This document shows, in pieces, positions 39,701-51,308 of a stretch of DNA of 64,000 bases. A model generated the notes under the pieces. That model saw nothing but the letters and a program-made list of their open reading frames with translations. It made no database searches and was not told the DNA's origin. Positions within the stretch are counted from its first letter, which is position 1, and every line of letters starts with the position of its first letter. Location of the stretch: assembly GCA_914767715.1 (NCBI GenBank), contig OU612073.1, forward strand, positions 1,180,001 to 1,244,000, written 5' to 3'. The stretch is from Membranipora membranacea. Taxonomy: Eukaryota; Bryozoa; Gymnolaemata; Cheilostomatida; Membraniporidae. The position numbers and the translations under genes are program-made.

Positions 39701-41567
39701 ATCACTAAGTGTAAGGACCCTGAAGTCTGTCTTCCAAAGCATGGTATGGCCCATTTATGTGTCTTACTGGCTGATATACATACCTTCGACATTCACCCTT
39801 GATTGTAGAATATGAAGGTAGAGTTACGGTTCCTGTATTATATGACAAGCAGACAAAAACAGTAGTAAATAATGAGTCCAGTGAAGTGATCAGAATGTTG
39901 AATTCCGAATTCAATGAATTCTGCCAAACCCCCGAACAGAAAGCTCTGGACTTATACCCTGAGGCTATGAGAGCTGAAATAGACTCTGTCAACGAGTGGA
40001 TCTATCCGTAAGTGTACCGTAATACCTCACCTATAAGGCACCGGCCTTATAAAAGTTAAGCACCTCCACCAAGTCTCTTCCAGGCCAAAACGTTGGCTTA
40101 CCGATGATGATGATGATGATAAAAAATAAGGGTGTATTATTTCTTTGTGATGTTCTCATATAAGGGCAGGCTCATTTATAAAATGTTATAATGAGCTAAC
40201 ATTTGTGAGTAAAATAAGAGGATTATAATAATTGTAGAATGATAAACAACGGAGTATACAAATCAGGATTTGCCAAATCGCAGGAGGCTTACGATGTGGC
40301 TGTTAAAGAAGTGTTTGAAGGTCTGGATAGGGTAAGATTGAGAGCTGCCTTTCTTCTAATCCTATCCAATTACTGAAGCACACAGTTGCGGCACATCAAA
40401 TTGTTTGATCTTTTGGATTGTAAGAGCATATACTTGTCCGCAATTCCTAATACACTTTTTCTGCATACACCATACCTTATATCTGTCTAGGTGAATGAGA
40501 TACTGACCCGACAGCGGTATATAGCCGGCAGCAAATTCACAGAAGCAGATATCAGGCTGTTTGTAACTCTGATCAGATTTGATCCTGTCTATGTACTGCA
40601 CTTCAAGTGCAACAGGAACAGAATTATTGGTAAGTTGTTAGTTGCAGAACATCAAAGGATTCTGATTTCAACATGTAAGTCACACAACCAAATGCTGAGT
40701 TTGTGTATATTTGCAAAAGAAATATCTTGTTTCCTAATAATTGTAGCAAAATCTGAAATCAGTACTCAACTATGAAGCACACAATATTTTGCATGCAAAA
40801 TACTTGCGTGGGATCTTGAATAACTACATATTCAGCCATATAAGTCGTACATTCACCCCAACTTGGCCTCAATCAGGGTCGCTACATTGTCAATCAATTG
40901 TCATCATCAACCGGGCAAAAACAATGTGTCACATACAGCAACCCAAACGATAATTTTTCAATTGAAGGTAACATAACACTATTTTGTAGACTACCCAAAT
41001 ATCTGGGCGTATCTAAGAGAAATTTATCAGATTGGTGCAGTGAAGGATACTGTCAATATGGAGCACATTATCAAACATTACCATGTAAGTGTGAATAACC
41101 TATACTCTTCTTAGGCTTTGCTATCAGATCAGAGAGGGTGGGATAGACCCTCACCCATCCTCACTGATCAGACGACAGTAATTATTTTGTCTTTTACCAG
41201 GAGTTGTGTCCTGTTTTTGCATTGAAGGACAACTCACACATTAGAGTCACTAACATTTTTGCTAAAAATTGTTGAAAAATTGACATTTCCAATCACATAT
41301 TGTTTAGGACTAGGGCACCTGCCCTAATTGAATCGTAACAGCTTATTTGACAATGACTCAACAAGTTAACTATGTTATAGAATTATTTTTGTTATCAGTA
41401 CACTTTTAAGAAATCCTCTATAAATAAATAAATTTATTTGTGTATATATATATATATATATATTAACTTTGTAGGTGTCACAAAAATCTGTCAACCCGTT
41501 TGGCATCGTGCCAATCAATCCAGTGTTAAATTATGATGAACCTCATGGACGAGAGAACATGAAGTAA
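36702..41567 (+). CDS. Glutathionyl-hydroquinone reductase (Xi-class GST), copy 1
   Basis: Related to yeast ECM4 and bacterial YqjG/PcpF: these enzymes use a catalytic Cys to reduce glutathionyl-hydroquinones, releasing the quinol and glutathione disulfide. Eight exons: 36702-36801, 38449-38627, 39082-39151, 39809-40007, 40238-40331, 40491-40629, 40990-41084 and 41475-41567; 322 aa, the usual family length. Diagnostic motifs: [18 protein letters not shown] with catalytic C55 in CPWA (N59 where most members have His), [89 protein letters not shown] and [10 protein letters not shown]. There is no signal peptide, so it is probably cytosolic. The poly(A) candidate is AATAAA at 41709-41714. An alternative first exon is at 37564. 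Confidence 0.95.
37564..37627 (+). CDS. Alternative first coding exon (1b) of GS-HQR copy 1
   Basis: ATG at 37564 opens a short frame (MTAPPTG, then [13 protein letters not shown]) whose second half is nearly the same as the end of exon 1a and which ends in the same phase at a GTAGGT donor. Spliced to 38449, it gives a protein about 12 residues shorter at the N-terminus. The layout suggests two promoters producing isoforms with different starts. Expression is not shown. Confidence 0.65.
39333..39540. mobile_element. 208-bp MITE in intron 3 of GS-HQR copy 1
   Basis: Ends GTAACACACTGGCGATTA and TAATCGCCAGTGTGTTAC are perfect 18-bp inverted repeats. The equivalent intron of copy 2 (47706-48242) shows no such sequence, so the insertion probably followed the gene duplication. 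No protein is coded and the superfamily is unknown. Confidence 0.85.
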
Positions 41568-41708
41568 AACTACAACCTACTCATATATTTCCTGTATAAT
41601 GTATGTTTTGCATTTTTGATATATTTTAGATCGACAAAACATTGAAAATATTAGTCTTTTTGGTATTGTTTTTTTGTTATATTTGTGTGAATATGATCAA
41701 CTTTCTTC

Positions 41709-41714
41709 AATAAA
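41709..41714 (+). terminator. Candidate poly(A) signal, GS-HQR copy 1
   Basis: AATAAA about 140 bases after the stop, conserved in position in copy 2 (50053-50058). Confidence 0.5.
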
Positions 41715-42479
41715 TAAACACACTATAACTACATTGTCTGTCTGCTGAAAAATACGCAGACCAGGTGAGTTATTCTTAGTATAGATAACTGTTGTACAAA
41801 ACAGTCTTGTGAGATTGTACTGTGCTTGAGAAAAGATTAAATATTCCTCCCCAATAGCAGATGAAAGTCTGCAGCTAGTTATTCTCGTCTTCTATTCTGG
41901 CCTCCCATGTCATCTACTACCAAGATCGCTTGTCTTGACAACCCCAACCTTCAACAAAACAAGCTTGTCAAGACAGGCTTCCAACAGATGCAAATGGCTT
42001 TTACTTGATACCTAGCGAGTCAAATAATATATCCTTTCAGCTGTCCAAAAATTAGGGGCTCAGCATAGATATAGAACTCCCTTTATATATTCATTAGGGC
42101 TGAGACAGGCACTGAGTATAGCAGCGTTGCGCTACACACCAAGCTCCACAATGTCAGCAATTCAATACTGATCGGCAGTGAAACCAACAGAAATGCACTA
42201 CAAATCCTTACAATCACCGACTTGGGCAGAATTCATAGATATGACACAAGTATCAATTAATAGTAAATATTGATGTGGGATTACCGAGGAAGTGAGAAGG
42301 TTAATAATACCGGTTTGTTGAAGATATGCTCACCCATTTCCTCAATCTGATTTCCTTTATTGGTGTTTCAAGTTTCATACCATGTCACAAATATAACAAA
42401 GATTAAAAATAAACGTAGTATGCTGAGTATCCCACAATGCAATATTCAATGATCATTAGTGATAACATGCAGAGATTTA

Positions 42480-42856
42480 TTCATTCATTCATTCATTCAT
42501 CGTTTATTACAGTCTCATGTTTGAGAAATATTTTGTTTTCGCTGAGCAATAAAAGTTATGGTGTAAACATTAAAAAGTTTTGGTCTGGTTGGTTGTAAAA
42601 ATTGAAAAAAAAAAAAATAAACAGTAAGAATTATCACTAGTTGGCTAAAAAAGTATACTATTTAACTTCCGCACACAGAGGGATCGGAAACAGTCAGTTC
42701 GTATGTTTACCCTCGTTTTGATTGCTCTGTATCGACCAGACGGAAGTTTATCGAATGTAAATACTGGGTCAGCGTGGTCAGTAGCTACGAGTCTGAGGCA
42801 TCTTGTTCTCATCACTCTTTCGTATATTGCCTCGATGGTGTCAAACTTGCAGCTAT
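42480..42856. mobile_element. Insertion splitting the left arm
   Basis: Begins with five to six ATTC repeats and contains a poly(A)-like run near 42604. It is defined by comparison with the uninterrupted right arm near 43945. The short microsatellite at one end is compatible with a retroposed element on the minus strand, but no coding or pol III boxes were recognised. Confidence 0.55.
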
Positions 42857-42967
42857 TTGCTTCTAATGAGGCTAGGTCAAGAGACTTGACTTAATATGTT
42901 GAAGAACGCCTAGTGGAATATTTGGTCAAGAGACAGTGTCAAATAAATAACACACTACAGTGTTTAT

Positions 42968-43260
42968 TCACCATGTTTCCATGTACATTTTGAAGTCGGC
43001 CTAGATTGAGCTGAGTTGTCACCTCTTGGCTCGCCCGAGATATATGCATCCATTTCAGGTAAAGAGCTGAGAAGAAGACATAAAAAAATCCGTCATGAAG
43101 GAAATTTGCACTTGGGCATCTCGCGCTATACACAAAGACGCTAACCGCTCAGGCACGCCAGCTCATTGCGCACTAATCCCTCGAGCTCAGTGCAAACTGG
43201 CAGGTGTTTCGATGGCTCGATGAGCCCTGAAAATAACCTCAGGTCAATCCACGGAAATGC
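42968..43260 (-). mobile_element. SINE-like element, copy 1 of 2
   Basis: About 290 bases match 60798-61090 (CACCATGTTTCCATG, GTCGGCCTAGAT.GAGCTGAG, TTTCGATG, GAGCCCTGAAAATA, ATGGAAATGCA). On the minus strand a tRNA-like A box is visible (GCCTGAGCGGTTAGCGTC). The homologous site in segmental copy 1 (35328) runs straight from GTGTTTATT into GAGGCTTCTCATTC, so it is the empty site. A truncated relative is at 44158-44192. Confidence 0.75.
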
Positions 43261-44099
43261 AATGATTGAGGCGTCTCATTCTCAGAGAATCATTAAATAC
43301 CGATTTATCATCTTGTTGGATGTTTTAAAAAATATTTTCACCCCAGAATGTGTAGACATTTCTATAATTATAAATGTCATACGTCACCAAAAGAGATTGG
43401 TATGCAAACAGGATCCCAGATTATAACTTTACCAAGGTTATTAAGTAGCTCCCTCATGGCCAAAGAAGTATACCTGCCTGACACTGAGATTTATTATATT
43501 GATTGCAGTCAAACAATTAATAAAAAGATTGTCGCTTATCATTTTATCATCAAAATAAGATGGAAGTGTGAACTCATGATATTAATATTACTTGTCTGCT
43601 ATTTTTGTTTGTGGATAGCTTGGTAGTTCATATAAGCAGGAGTTATTGATTCCATGCAGCTGGAAAATAACCACAAGCAAGTCAACCTTGTTATATTTTT
43701 GCTTTGAAAGTTTTGCTGTGATGAGATGAGGACAGGAACAGCACAGCATCATAATCCTCATTATAATAATTCATGAGACAAGTAAGAGAAATACACTCTT
43801 CGAGGCTACTACTCCTTGATGAGAGAAAGAGGAAGGAAGAAACTAGCCTTATTTATTTGACACTGTCTCTTGACCATATATTCCACTAGGCGTTCTTCAA
43901 CGTATTAAGTCAAGTCTCTTGACCTAGCCTCATTAGAAGCAAACAAATCTCTGCATGTTATTACTAATGATCATTGAATATTGCATTGTGGGATACTCAG
44001 CATACTACGTTTTTTTTAAATCTTTGTTATATTTGTGACATGGTATGAAACTTGAAACACCAATAAAAGAAATCAGATTGAGGAAATGGGTGAGCATAT

Positions 44100-45634
44100 A
44101 CAAATACACTCTTCGAGGTTGTAACTCCTTGATGAGAGAAAGAGGAAGGAAGAAACTAGCCTGAGGTTGATCCATGGAAATGCAATGATTGAGTAAGTGA
44201 CATTGGCCTTATCATAGAGTTTGACCACCAAGGGAAGGTGATGTAAATGCAACTGTGGTGATCTTACCACTTACTGTTTCCTCAGCGACTAAACGGCTGG
44301 TAGGCTAACTATGTGATAGCTGAGATTATGGGTGGAGTTTCACTGATGTAGTTGAGTACTAGAGTATGGACCTGAGTTTTCATGTTATAATGCTCAGCTC
44401 AATCTAAAATAAAGGCCCAATCATTCAAGCAGATGGTGATGTAACTTTCGCCTAGCATATGTATAGAAGAGACATGTTCATAAGGCGCTATGAACTGGAC
44501 ACTTTTTGGGCCGTCTCTATAGCCACGTATACCTCTTAAATTGGAGCAAATGTTCTCAAGTAAATATCTTGATTGAGGTGATTGGTAATAATGATTATTT
44601 TCATGGTACACAAAAAGATTTTGTCGGGAGGGGAGGGAGAAAAGAAGGCTGTTTTTGGGCTGTTTTTATTTAGTTTTCAGCATGTGAATGACAAACTACA
44701 TTAATCTGACACCTTCCTTTGGTCAGCTTAGAATGACTGTTGGTCATAGGAAACATTTGTTTGATGTAAGGGCTATCTAGTATTGTGTGTACCTAGTCTT
44801 ACTCATCTCATGTTAGCCACTAAATCAAATATATCTGCAAAATCCATTGACTGACTGCATGAATAAATGCCTAGACTGTGGCCCATATGTCCTTGTAACA
44901 CACATGAAAAAAATCAAGAGGTTTGCATGAACCATTCTTGGGTAAATCTGAAATAAGGGAGGCTATGTGTGCAGAAAGAATCCATTGCTCCATTGTAATC
45001 TTTTATAAACAGAGCAAGCAAGCGCATCAGCCTAAAATGAAAACACTCATTTTCACACTTGAGTAACTGTGGACAGGGAACAGAGGGAGTGTCATGTCAT
45101 AGTCATTGATAACATGATGTAGATGTGGATGTAAGAGCTGGAAAAACCTAAATTCTTTAGTCTATTGTGTACAGACCTGCCAGAAAAATATTTTGCTTTT
45201 TGAGACCGAATCGCACACACTCTTTTAATAATATTATTTTTAGCAGTGTCACGAAATGTGTGAATGCAAAACCAAAAGTAGGCATCAAACGTACCTCCTA
45301 GCTTAGTCTGAGGCCCCCCAAGACTCTTTCCCCCACCTGACGGCCCCCCTGGCAAGGGAACTCCTATCTAGCTAGACGGCAGACTGTTGTCACTGACCAT
45401 CTACACACCTGTCTACTTCAGGGAGTAGTGTGTGAAATCAATAAATAAGGGCAGGTCTGAAAAATCAATGCCTCTTTAAAGTTGTTGGTCTGCAAGCCTA
45501 TATTTACAGCTTCTATAGAGAGTCATTCAACAAGCTGATTACTTACTGAGTGCCTGCTTATTTAATTACAGCTTTATTGTGTGCTTTAGTTCATTGAAAA
45601 GTTTGTACTTGTACTGAGCTCATCTGGGAGGAAA
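44100..45634. other. Non-coding flank and presumed promoter of GS-HQR copy 2
   Basis: No exon is supported. The last 35 bases before the ATG (GTACTGAGCTCATCTGGGAG) are identical to the sequence before exon 1a of copy 1, so the proximal 5' untranslated region or promoter was duplicated too. Confidence 0.5.
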
Positions 45635-48600
45635 ATGTCAATCGACTCAGACACAAACCTATCATGGAAGAAATGCATCGACGAGAAGGGATCATTTGTG
45701 AGGAAAGATTCTGTGTTCAGGGACTGGGTCAAAGGTATGATCTATCTGGGTATCTTATTTATCGCTACATACAAAAGGGTAAAACTATCAGCTCTCCATT
45801 GGTTTTACCTTGGTGTCTAAACTTACACATCAAACATAATAATAACCTTGTGATTGTGTCTGTCTATTCTGGTGCAGTGTCCTCCTGATAGATCTAGCCT
45901 TCAAAGCAAATAGAGTTCCCAAAGAAACTGATTGTAACATGGATAGTTCAATTACAGTGTTTTAGGCATCACTATTTATATTTAGCCTACTAGGGGAGGC
46001 AGTGCCTTCCTAGAGCTGTAAGCCTGTGATGTACATATAAAACTTCAATGAGCAATGGTCAGTATACTATTGCATGGCGTATGTAGTCACATGCCACCCA
46101 TTGGTGGTATATCAAAAAGACAGCGATAATAAGATACTTGAATATACTGTAGTCGATGAGCAAGTTCATTGCTGTTGTAGCCCAGGAGAGAATATCGACA
46201 GTAGATAGTTAGTGTCTAGAATCTAGATGATGCAAAGTTTGACTGCGCCCCCTACTGGCGCGTTTATTCGTAAGGACTCTGTTTTTAGGGTAGGTGTTTT
46301 TTATCACTCTTTTTATCAAATTCGATTTCCACTCACATTTAGGAAATTAGTATCCGTTGCGGGTAATGTTATACTCATATCCTGCCACATCCCATGGACC
46401 CACACATGTTTTCTGCCTTGACATTGGGAAGTGAACAAAAAAGTGAGCGCGTTACAACATCGAATCTTGATATGTTCTTTGAATTTATATTTATGTTGGT
46501 GTTATACACAGCAGACACAGTAAATGACAGGTGACATAATATTTGTATATATATAAATGGCCCTGTAGAATTTTCTCTGGGGAGGGGGGGGGTTGATAGT
46601 AGCAGCACTTAATAACATCACAACATCTTTGACCTTGAACCAAATATGCTTCATATCGTAGTTTTCGGATTAGACTTGATGAAGCAAAGTCAGAGGAATT
46701 TTGCTCAGATAATAAATGCCCAGGTTGCAAACTTCACATGTCGCTGGTTAAGATTGCAGGCAGTTATTATGGCATTATTGCATAGTCATACTGACTCTTG
46801 CAAGTTTGTGTTTAGTGATTATGACTCAGCTCTTTTTGCACAATAAGAATAAGTACATGCATGATCAAAAATCAATAACTGTAAATTCTAAAACTCTTTC
46901 GGAATTTTTATAACCTATTACATAACCTATAATGCAGCAAAAAATGAATTTTTCTCAGTCTAGTCATGGTCCAATCTGGCCAAATTTAGATAGTTTGTTG
47001 TTTTGTTATCCTACACCATTTACAACAAAATCTACCACAATAAGAATGTACAATGTCCATTAAATATTACAGCTGACGGCAGCACAAAGTATCCGGCAGC
47101 AGCGGGTAGATATCATCTTTACGTCAGCTATGCCTGTCCCTGGGCTAACCGTACACTCATAGCTAGAAATCTTAAAGGCTTACAGAACGTCATCAGTGTA
47201 GATGTGGTCGACTGGTATCTCACTGACAAGGGATGGCATTTCAGCGCTGAGGTATTTATAGACTCAAGTATTCGGTAGGTTAAGAGCTCAAGCGGAGAAT
47301 TTGGGGCATTTCATATTCCAAGAAAAAAAGAGAACATGGAATGGTTGATGACCGAATGACATTGAGTATGTGCATATATATATATATGCACCATCCAGTA
47401 TCAATAACTCAAAGTATTTGGAAGTTTATGGGCTCAAGCGACAGAGATTAGGGCATTCCATAATCAAAGAAAGAGAGTAAAAGGAATGGTAGATGACCGA
47501 ATGCCATTAATTATGTGCATAAATCCACATCTCATTAATACAGGTCATTTAAAAAGATGAATGTTTAGTTAGAATGACGGCTTTTGTGTCATCATTTTTT
47601 CTATTTTGAGAAAAAGTTTATTTGTTGTTTTTTAGACACCGGGAGCTACTGCTGATTCAATACATGGGTATACTCATCTCAGACAAGTGTATGCACAAGG
47701 CGGAGGTGAGATGACTTCCAAGATACTTTTAATAACATAAATTTGCTGTAAGCTTTCAGAACTAAATATGAAAAAAATGGATGAATTATATTGTGTGTAG
47801 AACCAAGTTATTAGACCTGTAGGGCCGTAGTTTGAAAACAGGCAAATGTCCAAGGCGAGTTCAAAGCATCACCAGGAGGGTGCTGTAAGCGCCTCCCCAA
47901 GCAATTTAAGGCTTAAAACTAGCAAATGGAAGACCCGGAGGAGTCAATTATATATTCAATTAGTGTTTCTTGGCCACTGTATTCAGCTTTCTAGGGGAGG
48001 CGGTGCCTCCCTGCCTCCCCTAGAACTACCGGCCTTACCTGGATATGTTATAGAGAAGAAACAGCTATTGATCTTTTCCACAAATCTCAGCCGATGTGTG
48101 CCCAATGTCTTAATATCATTTAAAAAAATTTCGCTATAATAAATCAGTCAGACATAAACATAATAATATATATCGACTGATAAAGCCTGTCTTGCTTGCA
48201 AGCTTGGGGCTAGTGATTCTTACTAGCTGATCTTGGTTGCAGAATACGAAGGTAGAGTTACGGTCCCTGTCTTATATGACAAGCAGACAAAAACAGTCGT
48301 TAATAATGAGTCAAGCGAAGTGCTCCGAATGTTGAATTCAGAATTCAATGAATTCTGCCCAACCCCCGAACAGAAAGCTCTGGACTTATACCCTGAGGCT
48401 ATGAGGGCTGAAATAGACTCTGTTAACGAATGGATCTATCCGTAAGTGTATTATTAGAACCACAGCTACACAACACCATACTAGGGTGCTGTATTAAAAT
48501 TTTGATAACCAAATTAGAAACTATCTATGTTGATTTCTTTAGGACAAGCTGTTTTTTGTACACTGGTTGTTATTGTGAGTTGCCCTTTGTGAGGAAAATA

Positions 48601-49905
48601 AGAGAAATTATAATAATTGTAGAATGATAAACAACGGAGTATACAAATCAGGATTTGCCCGATCGCAGGAGGCTTACGATGTGGCTGTTAAGGAATTGTT
48701 TGAGGGTCTGGATAAGGTCAGTTTCTCCTTAGTCCATCAGATTACTGTTTTCAGTCACACAGCTTAATTAGTTCGGGTTATCAAATCATTTGATCTGCTG
48801 CAAATTTGTGTGACATATATGTCGAGCTAAAAAATAGTTTGCAATCTTCTAAAGGATTGTAAGAGCATTACTGTTCCCAAAGAGTTCTTTACTACCATAT
48901 CTTATACGCATGTAGGTGAATGAAATACTGACCCGACAGCGATATATAGCCGGCAGCAAATTCACAGAAGCAGACATCAGGCTGTTTGTAACTCTTATCA
49001 GATTCGATCCAGTCTATGTACTCCACTTTAAGTGTAACAGGAACAGAATCATTGGTAAGTTATTTGCAGAACATCCAGTGAGTTTGGTTCCAACATAAGT
49101 TACACAACCTGAGTTTGTGTTCATTTGCCAAAACTTACACAATAAACTTCTCTGTTCAATTCTAAAAATATATTTTGACTCGTACTACTTGTAGCAAAAT
49201 CTGAAATCAGTACTCAAATTAAAAATATGCAAGATTTTACGCACATAAAGCTCGCTTGGGATCTTAAATGACCACCAATTCAACCATACAGATCATTGAT
49301 TCACCCCAGCATGGCCTCAATCTGGGTCGCTACCTTGTCAATCCATTTTCGTTATCAACTAGGCAAAAACTATGAGTCACTATTTTGTAGACTTCCCAAA
49401 TATCTGGGCATATGTTAGAGAGATTTATCAGATGGCCGGTGTGAAAGATACTGTCAATATGGAGCACATTATCAAACATTACCATGTAAGTGTGGTTAGC
49501 TCTACCTCCCCTTAGTCCTTACTATCAGATCAGGGAGGATGGGTTATATACCCTCCCATCCTCCCTGATCAAACGATAGTAATTCTTTTGTCTTTTATCA
49601 GGAGTTGTCCACTGTCTTTGAATTGAAAGACAACACACACATTATAGTCACTCGCATTTTTGAATTTTATTCTAAGCCTTCCTGTTGGTAGCTACAAGTT
49701 TTTGAAAAATTAACTCTCTCAATCACATGTTGTTTAGGACTAGAGCACCTCCCCTAAACGAATAGTAACAGGTTATTTGACATTTATTTGTATATGTATA
49801 TTAATTTTGTAGGTGTCACACAAATCAGTCAACCCGTTTGGCATCGTGCCAATCAATCCAGTGTTAAATTATGATGAACCTCATGGACGAGAGAACATGA
49901 AGTAA
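45635..49905 (+). CDS. Glutathionyl-hydroquinone reductase (Xi-class GST), copy 2
   Basis: Tandem paralogue of the gene at 36702, with eight exons of exactly the same lengths: 45635-45734, 47073-47251, 47636-47705, 48243-48441, 48623-48716, 48916-49054, 49391-49485 and 49813-49905; 322 aa with no disabling change. CPWA and all other family motifs are kept. Differences cluster in exon 1 ([13 protein letters not shown]) and exon 7 ([13 protein letters not shown] instead of [13 protein letters not shown]), with single changes such as FARSQ for FAKSQ in exon 5. Exon 2 is almost identical at the nucleotide level, so the duplication is recent or the copies are homogenised by conversion. Both copies are probably functional. 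Confidence 0.95.
46227..46289 (+). pseudogene. Broken alternative first exon (1b) of GS-HQR copy 2
   Basis: Matches exon 1b of copy 1 ([17 protein letters not shown]), but 13 bases before the donor (GACTGGGTTAAAG) are missing. The exon now ends AGG then GTAGGT in phase 0, so splicing to exon 2 would shift the frame. The copy 1 initiator ATG is also changed to TTG, although ATG codons lie just upstream in frame. Confidence 0.75.
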
Positions 49906-51069
49906 ACCTACAATTTCGTCTTACTCATATATTTCCTGTATAATACATGGTTTTGTATATTTGAAATGTTGGCATTTTAGATTGACAAAACATTGAAAAT
50001 ATTAGTCTTTTGGTATTGGCTTTTTTTATATTTGTTTTGAATATTTTCGATAAATAAACAAGCTTCATCTACATTGTTCTTATGTTGAAAATTACACAAA
50101 CCAGGTGACTTATTTTTAGTAAAGTCAACTGTTGCACAAACAGCCTTGTGAGATTGTAGCGATAAAACTATAAAAGAAGCATTAAGTTGTAAAACTGTTT
50201 TATATTATATTTTGCTTGGAAGTTCAGTAAATTGATGGGCAAAATTATCTGGTAATATTAACAGATTCATACCTGACTTTGCTGTGCTTGGGAAAAAATA
50301 TGTAATTGATTAATAGCAGATGGAAGTCTGGCAGGTAGTTGTTCTCTTTTTATTTTGGTCTCCCAAGCCATCTGTCTTGGCAGCCCTTCCCCCAACAAGC
50401 TTGTCTAGGCAGGCTTTCACCAGATGCATAAATTCATTATGGCTTTTACAGGATACCTTGGGAGTTGTGCACCTTTTCTTAAAGAGGCAATAAGTCCACT
50501 CAGCTGTCCAATTATTAGTGGCTCAGGCAAGACACTGAGTATAGTACTAGTAGCGTTGCGCTATACATCAAGTTATAGCACAATGTCTCATCCTTTGCAA
50601 CGAAGACACCATATGAAGTAGTAGGTCTCAAGTTACTAATAAAGCGGTACGTTTTTTACCCACAGAACTGTTCTATTGAGTTCAGTTCACGGCCTCAAAA
50701 TAATATAATTAGAGTAGTAGTCAATCGACTTTCCACTCCCTCACATTAGATTTCACATCAGTTATTTTTGCCTGTCAGCTATATTTACTATATATATGGC
50801 AACATTCAAGAGGATAAAAATTGGATCTTACAGATCTCGATTAAAAAAGGTTGAGAAATGCAAGTGTGGTTAGGCAGTCAAGGCTTGAATATGACAAAAA
50901 TTGCTATAGATGTCATCCCCAAGGTTGTTACTGCATTCACATCCATGATTTAGATTTTACAATGGATCGTGCTCACTAAAGACATATTGTTTCATTTTAA
51001 GGTTAGCCATTACACAACCATGATGCAGTGGCGTATATTAGCACTCACGGCCCACGGAATTCCGTGTGT

Positions 51070-51161
51070 GACTGAATAGCTCAGTGTGTAGAGCGTCTGC
51101 TTTATAAACACTGTATATCAGATTGTTGTGGGTTCGAATCCCATTTAGGTCAGTTTTTTTT
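51070..51161 (+). tRNA. tRNA-like gene, possibly tRNA-Ile(UAU) with a short intron
   Basis: A cloverleaf can be drawn: acceptor GACTGAA with TTAGGTC (one G-T pair and one mismatch), D arm GCTC/GAGC, anticodon stem TCTG/CAGA, T arm GTGGG-TTCGAAT-CCCAT, then a run of eight T residues as a pol III terminator. The D stem forms from GCTC at 51079-51082, the A box is TAGCTCAGTGTG and the B box GGTTCGAATCC is perfect. The anticodon loop is too long unless about 10 bases are an intron; then the anticodon reads UAU. The mismatches leave open that it is a pseudogene or SINE head. Confidence 0.5.
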
Positions 51162-51220
51162 CAAAATTTTTCCCGTAATCTTCTACTGCTATTGAGTTGT
51201 TTTCTGAAAGTACCCAACAG

Positions 51221-51262
51221 CTCAGTGAGCTATTGAAATACCTCAGTGAGCTATTGAAATAC
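51221..51262. repeat. 21-bp tandem duplication
   Basis: Two copies of CTCAGTGAGCTATTGAAATAC. Confidence 0.85.
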
Positions 51263-51308
51263 CTCTCTGCTTGCACTATTTTGCTACCGATATGCAAAAA
51301 TTTCCGTG

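Larger units (their letters stand above)
35283..42160. repeat. Segmental duplication, copy 1
   Basis: This block and 42925-50600 are tandem copies in the same orientation. Shared landmarks in order are a 5' flank (35283-35730 with 42925-43720), exon 1a, exon 1b, exons 2-8, and a 3' flank (about 41700-42160 with 50040-50600, for example CACTGAGTATAG followed by AGCGTTGCGCTA). Exon lengths are identical and exons are nearly identical, while introns differ by indels and insertions. Confidence 0.85.
42323..44099. repeat. Large inverted repeat between the GS-HQR copies, left arm interrupted
   Basis: The right arm (43855-44099, about 245 bases) is the reverse complement of two left segments, 42323-42480 and 42856-42955, which are separated by about 375 bases of unrelated sequence starting with an ATTC run. 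The left arm was therefore split by an insertion. Arm sequence includes GATATGCTCACCCATTTCC and GTATGCTGAGTATCCCAC. Between the arms lie a short mobile element and part of the duplicated 5' flank. Confidence 0.85.
42925..50600. repeat. Segmental duplication, copy 2
   Basis: Tandem partner of 35283-42160. It carries extra insertions in its 5' flank and lacks the MITE and foldback elements seen in copy 1. Confidence 0.85.
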
